Shown here one piece after another: positions 58,038-64,000 of a DNA stretch of 64,000 nucleotides. Position 1 is the stretch's first letter. Each line of letters opens with the position of its first letter. The position numbers and the translations under genes were made by a program. Source of the DNA: Phycomyces blakesleeanus NRRL 1555(-) (Eukaryota > Mucoromycota > Mucoromycetes > Mucorales > Phycomycetaceae); assembly GCF_001638985.1 (NCBI RefSeq), contig NW_017265145.1:930001-994000 (forward strand). The letters run 5' to 3'. The notes beneath the pieces were generated by a model. It did not search any database. It was not told the DNA's origin and was given only the letters and a program-made list of their open reading frames with translations.

Positions 58038-60248
58038 ATGCTGAGACCTATTCCAACCATTCAATCTTCACAAAACACCGCTAGTCTATACAACTATGCC
58101 AGAACAGATGTATTCGCCCATAACAACCAGCAAACATTCTCTAGTCCTGATCGCATACCATCCTTCACCGCCATCCTTCTCCTCCAAGCACAGGCATCCG
58201 TAATCCAAGCCATTACAGCCATTCCCCCACAGGAGCCTACCATCTCTGGCACCGTACAGAAATCAGTGCGCTGGTTCTTGATCTTTGGTCTTTTTGTCCT
58301 CGATAATGTCTCCCATGCCCTAAGCGTCGATGTAGAATTGGCTTCCCTAACTCACCAAGACTCTCTCAGTGCAACCAGTTATCCAGATACCGTATGTAAC
58401 GCGACAGAAGAATACTTCCATCCCGCATATGATCGTTCTATCACCCACCAATCATCAAGTGCTACCTTACAAAGAAGAAGGCAGAGTATCAAGAGCGACG
58501 GAACGATGCATACTGATGTACCACCACAGTATCAAGATAATGATACCATCATTAATATTAATAACGATAATAACGAGCAAATAAACCTCCGTCAAGAACA
58601 AGAGCAGGAACAGGGGCAGGAACAAGAAAAAGAGCTGGAGCAAGACCAAAAGCACGAACAAGGAAAAGAGCTAGAGCAAGACCAAAAGCAAGACCAAAAG
58701 CAAGATCAAGAGCAAGATCAAGAACAAAAGCAAGATCAAGAACAAGAACAAGAACAAGAATTGCAAACCTCAAAATATGTTTCTCACAGCAAAGACATTG
58801 GCTGTCAGACCTCTCCACATACCATGTATCATGATACCCCCAATCTAATGCTCTTCAACTTTTATGATAAAGATTCTTCTTCTCTTCCCAACACTCCAAC
58901 TCACACTCCAGTTAATGTACTCAAGATCGACACATCTTTTCTCGAACCCTCTCACATGTCAAGTCCAAGCCAAAGTCCAAGTCCAACTCAAAGCCCAAGT
59001 CCAGCAAGTCTTCCAAGTCTTCCAAGCCTGCCAAGTCTTCCAAGTCTGCTAAGTCTATCAAGTCTCGTACCCCAAAGCTCGTTTCTTGCTCTTCCCACTG
59101 ACTCAGAAATCGCCGCTTCTCAAAGTCCAATGCACAGTCCAAAACTTAGACCTTCTCACATACCTACTCGTAGTCGTAACAATAGTCGTGCTAATAGCCC
59201 TGTACTTGGTCCTCAGAGAAGTCGCAACTGTAGTCGTTCTAATAGCCCTGCACCTGGTACAACTCAATCTCGTATACCGCGTAGTAGACCTCACAGCCCA
59301 GCACTCGCTCCAATCGACACATCTCGGTGTTCAGCACAGAGCCCGGTCAGCACTCCACAACAAAGCCCAGTTTTTATCACAGTCCGGCCATCGGCAAGCA
59401 CTGGCTTTGGCATCCATCCAAATACTGATAAAATACCCCCGCTTAACTTGAGAAGGTCGGTCTCAAGTACCACACGCACGAAGAAGCCGGCTGTCAACCC
59501 AACCGGAGTGACATCTACCCCTCTCCTTGTCCCTGTCCCTACTCCTACTCCTACTCTCAGACGTATTACTGCTCAACGCGATCTGTGCAGAAAGGTATCT
59601 CCTGACCCTCAGTTACAGCACAGTAAATTGGTACCACGGCCAAGTCTAGTACGAAGTTTGCCAAAGATTAGCACTAGTACCAGCAGCATTACAGCCACAG
59701 CTACAGCTACAGTCAAGCCCAGCACTAGCAGTAGCAGTAATAATAGCAGCAGCAGTAGCAGCAGCAGTAAAATGGGCGGCAACAACAACACCAAGAATAA
59801 AAATACTCTATCAAGTGGCGGTTCGTCTTCAATGCTTGTCCGACCAACCGTGTCATCAAGTACCAGTGCTTTGGCTGCCAGAGCACCCGTCAAACCAAAC
59901 CAGACCAGCAGCCAACCTGTCAGACCTACCAAATCAATCAGCCTTGTCCGTACCACTCCAAGCATTTCAACCTCAACCGTTGATTCTTTCAACATGCGTT
60001 CGCCATCAACCTCTTCATCTCTTATTCCCACGATACATCTCCCAGGTCCACAGACCAGGTCTTCAGCGTGCCACTCTCCTCGTCTTCCACGCGCGTGCCA
60101 TTTTAATGAAGAGACGGTATCATGCGAAAAGACCCTTGGGGAGTTTCTTCATGAAAACCCCCTTATTCGTAAAGAACTCAACGCTAATCATGGATCTCGA
60201 GCAGGTTCATGTCATCCTAGTCCTACATTCAAGCCATGGAAACCCTAA
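58038..60248 (+). CDS. Ser/Pro/Gln-rich protein, 736 aa, with three SxIP motifs
   Basis: Intronless; I start at the ATG at 58038 (MLRPIPTIQSSQNTASLYNY). The family is not recognised. Layout: a moderately hydrophobic N-terminal part with RWFLIFGLFVLDNVSHALSV (about 74-95), a Glu/Gln repeat zone at about 184-242, KDIGCQTSPH at 252-261, and then Ser/Pro-rich basic sequence to the end. SxIP motifs next to Arg/Ser lie at 373-376 (SHIPTRSR), 411-414 (SRIPRSRP) and, less basic, 661-664 (SLIPT). Such motifs recruit EB1-type proteins to microtubule plus ends; GCQT resembles dynein light-chain motifs. RSRNNSRANSP-type repeats around 375-405 resemble phospho-Ser/Pro sites. The end (CEKTLGEFLHENPLIRKEL) may be a short helix. 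A microtubule-tip adaptor is an inference from motifs only; low-complexity sequence produces such motifs by chance. Confidence 0.8.
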   Translation: MLRPIPTIQSSQNTASLYNYARTDVFAHNNQQTFSSPDRIPSFTAILLLQAQASVIQAITAIPPQEPTISGTVQKSVRWFLIFGLFVLDNVSHALSVDVELASLTHQDSLSATSYPDTVCNATEEYFHPAYDRSITHQSSSATLQRRRQSIKSDGTMHTDVPPQYQDNDTIININNDNNEQINLRQEQEQEQGQEQEKELEQDQKHEQGKELEQDQKQDQKQDQEQDQEQKQDQEQEQEQELQTSKYVSHSKDIGCQTSPHTMYHDTPNLMLFNFYDKDSSSLPNTPTHTPVNVLKIDTSFLEPSHMSSPSQSPSPTQSPSPASLPSLPSLPSLPSLLSLSSLVPQSSFLALPTDSEIAASQSPMHSPKLRPSHIPTRSRNNSRANSPVLGPQRSRNCSRSNSPAPGTTQSRIPRSRPHSPALAPIDTSRCSAQSPVSTPQQSPVFITVRPSASTGFGIHPNTDKIPPLNLRRSVSSTTRTKKPAVNPTGVTSTPLLVPVPTPTPTLRRITAQRDLCRKVSPDPQLQHSKLVPRPSLVRSLPKISTSTSSITATATATVKPSTSSSSNNSSSSSSSSKMGGNNNTKNKNTLSSGGSSSMLVRPTVSSSTSALAARAPVKPNQTSSQPVRPTKSISLVRTTPSISTSTVDSFNMRSPSTSSSLIPTIHLPGPQTRSSACHSPRLPRACHFNEETVSCEKTLGEFLHENPLIRKELNANHGSRAGSCHPSPTFKPWKP
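58590..58760 (+). repeat. Coding GAA/CAA (Glu-Gln) repeat
   Basis: Imperfect hexanucleotide (CAAGAA/CAAGAC) repeat coding for QEQEQ/DQKQD runs within the 736-aa protein; likely variable in length between strains. Confidence 0.85.
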
Positions 60249-60296
60249 TAAAAATATAAATATAGAGTACATATGTACTTACCCATCTACCTACTT

Positions 60297-60340
60297 ACTC
60301 ACTTACCTACCTACCTACCTACCTACCTACCTACATACAC
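60297..60340. repeat. (CTAC)n microsatellite
   Basis: About eight CTAC units after imperfect copies, shortly after the stop of the 736-aa gene, presumably in its 3' UTR. Confidence 0.9.
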
Positions 60341-60843
60341 ATACCTACATACATACATTACATATAAATAAAATAAAAGTTTCTGTTTCAAAAAATGTAT
60401 AATAATTTCCTTTTTGTTTTTGTTTTTGATTTTTGATTTTTGATTTCATGTGACTTTTTGCACCTGATTCCATTGATCACACACAAACTACACAAACTAC
60501 ACAAACTACACACGCACAATTTTCTTATCCATTGGCGATCTCTCTTTCTCTATATTTTTTTCTTCTTCTTAAATAAATAAATGATAAATTTTGTGCATTG
60601 ATATGCTCACAAGGTCTGCCTTAAAAATATTCTGAGGCTTTTGTGCAACGACCCCACAAAAGGAAGAAATAAATAATGAAAATAAAAAAAGAACAATGTA
60701 GATACATAAAATGTGCATGACGGGTGAAATACATTATCTATCAGCAGCAGTAAAAAAAATTGGGGGTTAGATAGTATCTTCTTTATAACCAGTCTTATTC
60801 TTCTTGATTTAATTTTAATTTTATTTTCTCGGGTAAAATAATT

Positions 60844-60880
60844 GTTCAATTCAATTCAATTCAATTCAGTTCAGTTCAAT
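60844..60880. repeat. (TTCAA)n tandem repeat
   Basis: About seven TTCAA/TTCAG units. A (TATTG)n run of five units follows at 60979-61005. Confidence 0.88.
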
Positions 60881-62890
60881 TGAGGAAAATGGTGAATACA
60901 AAGACAAACAAAGTAGATTTGTACCCAGAATATTTTTGAGTTGTATTTTGTACAGGAAGGGTAAAGTAAGAGTCCTTGATTGTATTGTATTGTATTGTAT
61001 TGTATTTTATCGTATTATTCAGTAACGAGATGGACGTACTTGACCTTTCATGTGCATTAAGTGTACCCACAACATCCACTGATAAAAAAAAATCTCGTTT
61101 TGAGTGCTGATTCTCATATTTATCTCTGTTACATCAATTGCCCCGCATTCTTTTTATTTTTTAAAAAAAAAACTCTTTTCTTTCCTTCCTCTGACAGATT
61201 TCAGATTAATTCACACCAATCTAACTATCTGGCTATCTATCTACTATATATAACCACTCCCCATTTTTGGAACTTTTGAAACAATTCAATTTACAAGCTT
61301 TATTTAGTCTTATTTGACTTGTCAAAGCATTTTTATATATTTTTTTAAAAAAAAAGGGTTTTAGCATATCTTCTTCTTTTGGTCAAACTTGAAACCATAA
61401 GATTTTAATAAAGATGGGAGAAGATGATACTGATAAAAATATATAATTAGTCATGCATTTATTACATACATATATACATATATACATATATTTCAAAATT
61501 GAACCCATTGGAAACAATACCAAATGTTACAAATTCTGTCTTTTTTTTGTTTGTTTCATGATGTAAGTGGCCCTTTTGTCGACCTTTGTCAACCAATCTG
61601 TGAGCTTAACTGCTTATAACTTTGCCCTACATAGCAAACTTCCTTGTCGTTTAGAGATAGCTCAAAGTCTACTACACTCTACTCTGATTGTTCTTACAAT
61701 GATAGACTTCAAAGTTTTCGAATTTATTTCAGTTCTCTTAATAGCACTCTGACAATGAAAACTGCATTTTGTATCCAATAAGCATAGAAAAGATCCAAAA
61801 GATACTGGTACGTGTTACAAGGATATCCTTTTTTTTTTAAAAAAAAAAAAACACTGAAATGTATTCCTTGCCATGGCAACCACTTTTTCTTTCTTTTGAT
61901 ATTAAGAAAAAAAAAGTTGAACCGTTACTGTTTACTTAATAATGTATATTGGCTTTGAAAAAGAAAAGAAAAAACTCCCAAATTTCGCTCTTCTGTTTTT
62001 TTTTTAAAAAAAATTAATTTTTTAATTTATTTATTATTTGGCGCATGTTTAGAGTATTTGCAGTCATTACTACTTTCGCAAGCCAGATTAGTTTTTATTT
62101 TCTTTATTTGTTACCATGGTTACTACCAAATCTTTGGTGAAAGCATAATTCTTATAAGAAAATGTAAAAAAAGACAATCTAATTGATGATCCATAGCTCT
62201 CCACAGTATACAATCAAGAAGTTCTATGTATCAAGTATCCTTGGCATTTTAATTTCTTGCTTTTTTTTCTTTGGTGTATTCCATTGCCCTGCATGAGTTT
62301 ATCTTGTGGTCTTTTTTTTTTAAAAAAAAAAAGGAAAAAGAAAAAAAAAGCGAGATCAAAAAGCCCACCCACACTTTTGGGAGTATTGTTCAGTTGACAC
62401 TGAGGATGAGTGAATGAGATATGAATGAATATAAGGAGTAAGGGGTAGTAAGTAGGAAACAAGCTTTCAATCTCTCCTCTCTTTCTCACCTTCTTCATAT
62501 ATACATATATATATATATATCCTTTAAATTGTAATAGAATAAAAGGTGGTGGTTATGATAGTTATGTCGCAGTAATAGCAATAGTAGCAGTAGTAGAATC
62601 ATTTATTTTAACAGTCCCACAATATGCTGTAAACCTTATTTCTTCACCTTTTGAATACCCAAAAGAAAAAAAGAAAAATCTCCCCCACTTACAATTTTGA
62701 ATATCAGACTTACGCCAATACTTTTGCCCTTCCTGCCCCTTTACTTGCCTGGGCGGGTCTTGATGTTCCAAAAGAAGAAGAAGAAATAAAGAACTTCTAA
62801 ATAGGGAAACTTTTGTACATCTCAAATAAAAATAAGTCCTGGCTAAATTTTCTTTCCAAATTCCTTTTTTTTACTTTTCATTACTTTCTC

Positions 62891-62917
62891 TTTTTTTTTT
62901 AAAAAAAAAAAAAAAAA
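62891..62917. repeat. T10A17 junction just upstream of a start codon
   Basis: The longest of the poly-T/poly-A junctions, 15 bp before the ATG of the SnoaL-like gene. Poly(dA:dT) tracts in fungal promoters exclude nucleosomes, so it may help promoter activity (inference). Confidence 0.8.
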
Positions 62918-62932
62918 CAAAGCAAAATTACT

Positions 62933-64000
62933 ATGGATATTAATTGGAAGATATTCAAGAAAAGCCCAGAGACGCTCGATATATACACGGCTGATGCTGT
63001 TGTAACCTATGTACCCACTGGTATGGGTGCAAAGGGAAAGGCATCCATTCGAGAGTTCTTTCTTCAAAAAGGATTTGGTCCCCACCAACTCCATGAAACA
63101 GTACATTCATCCGTGTCGTCCTACAACAAGCGAATCGAAGAAGTCGAGTGGAATGTGACATTTGATAAAGACAATTGTTCCTGGCTGGTACCTGGATTAG
63201 AGCAATATGTATCTGTAAGTCTTTATATTATTCTTTGGCCTCTTTGAAAAAATAAATAAATAAAATAAATAAATAAATAAAGAGCGTTTCAAGTTACACC
63301 TGTCTTAATTACTTTGTTACACTTAATAGAACAAGTCAATTGTATTGCCAGCGGTAAGAATATATATATATATATAGTATATATTTAATATATTTAATAT
63401 ATATATATATAATATAATATAATATACTAGGTTATCTCGGCAGGTTTCGAGCGTAATTTGATATCGTCCATTAAAGTCTATTGGGATCAAGCATGTGTCT
63501 TGCAACAGCTTGGCCTTTTGCAGCAGCCAGACTGGCCCATTGTTAGTGGCAAAGATCAAGTGAATGTTCTCAAATCACCAACGATGCCTCCACTTCACGG
63601 GCTTTCTATCGAAAGTAATGAGACAAAGGTAATATGATCATTTTATTTAATTGATAATTTATCTATCTATTTATCTGTACGCATATACAATATATACAAC
63701 ATATATATACAGCATATATATATATATATATGTACACGTGTGATTAAATACTAGAATCAATATATAATATACATCTCTAACATATAGACCCAATTTAAGC
63801 ATGATGAACAGTCTACTTACAGTAAGTAAAGAATATAATATATAAAGCAGTATAAGAAAGAAAGAAAAAAGAAACCTTTGCCATACTATGTAAACAGTAC
63901 ATATATATGTATATGAAATATTCATTTCTTCATATACACATATACAAAAAGTGCCTGGAAGAGTATTTGGTCCCGTAAAGCCCGAAGATCAAGTTTCAAG
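62933..64000 (+). CDS. SnoaL/NTF2-like-fold protein, 3'-truncated by window edge
   Basis: Five exons are visible, all in phase: 62933-63214, 63330-63353 (24 nt), 63431-63628, 63788-63821 (34 nt) and 63952 to the window end. The protein begins MDINWKIFKKSPETLDIYTA and shows the NTF2-like pattern of a short helix, strands and a C-terminal helix: DAVVTYVPTGMGAKGKASIR, EEVEWNVTFDKDNCSWLVPG, then VISAGFERNLISSIKVYWDQ and ACVLQQLGLL. In related fungal proteins the same positions read MGAKG, WMLPG and YWDQA. Such proteins bind or turn over small molecules, but members differ widely, so no reaction is assigned. The tail (about 120-200) is polar. The C-terminus lies beyond the window. A T10A17 tract sits just before the start; I cannot exclude a further upstream exon. 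Confidence 0.78.

Larger units (their letters stand above)
60249..62932. other. Intergenic region with recurrent poly-T/poly-A junctions
   Basis: 2.7 kb without a recognised gene. Between 61157 and 62918 there are six T(6-10)A(8-17) junctions, at about 61157, 61341, 61830, 61996, 62311 and 62891; the last ends 15 bp before the ATG at 62933. The (TTCAA)n and (TATTG)n repeats also lie here. Short frames are composed of repeats. Confidence 0.6.

Noticed and set aside
59609..60031. Leu/Val-rich frame opposite to the 736-aa gene
   Set aside because: It is the complement of Ser/Thr/Asn codon repeats; the hydrophobic look is a composition artefact.

Overview
This window is nuclear DNA of a fungus, most likely an early-diverging one of the Mucoromycota/Mucorales type (inference). 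The reasons are many short spliceosomal introns (mostly about 40-130 nt, GT..AG), very AT-rich intergenic DNA with homopolymers and microsatellites, and a gene set that mixes general fungal genes (RRP7, proteasome beta-3, HEM13, BRR6, elongase, old yellow enzyme) with genes usually missing from yeasts but present in animals (STYX pseudophosphatase, MCFD2-like EF-hand protein, a HEM13 with a mitochondrial presequence). I saw no plasmid, phage, CRISPR, rRNA or tRNA features. I worked out exon models by hand from splice signals, reading phase and family similarity. None has transcript support.

Layout. 0-10 kb is a compact block: the 3' part of 5-oxoprolinase (+), convergent with coproporphyrinogen oxidase (-). 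The latter shares a roughly 190-bp divergent promoter with a Brr6/Brl1-type nuclear-envelope protein (+), which is followed by an unrecognised 255-aa protein (-). 10-17 kb holds a drug/metabolite-type transporter (-), tail-anchored cytochrome b5 (-) and a possible 100-aa four-exon gene (-). 17-29 kb is sparse, with a STYX-like protein (-) and proteasome beta-3 (+). 29-34 kb is dense again: fatty-acid elongase (-), MCFD2-like secretory EF-hand protein (-) and, divergently, a RhoGAP (+). 35-38 kb has a tentative small gene and an old yellow enzyme (-). 38.3-46.8 kb is a gene desert. 46.8-55 kb is dense: a DnaJ/DnaJ-X chaperone with an extra CxxC module (-), RRP7 (+), an IML2/TTC39 protein (+) and a small membrane-anchored coiled-coil protein (-). 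55-64 kb has a palindromic mini-element, a 736-codon Ser/Pro-rich protein with SxIP motifs (+), a stretch with repeated poly-T/poly-A junctions, and the 5' part of a SnoaL/NTF2-like gene (+) that runs off the end.

The genes are independent housekeeping functions (glutathione cycle, haem, lipid elongation, secretion, ribosome biogenesis, proteasome) and not a pathway cluster; I see no operon or secondary-metabolite cluster. The most notable items are an old yellow enzyme with Phe at the usual proton-donor Tyr; a STYX-type protein that keeps the nucleophile Cys; first coding exons of 3 and 4 nt and an internal 10-nt exon; the SxIP protein; and three small unannotated repeat families.
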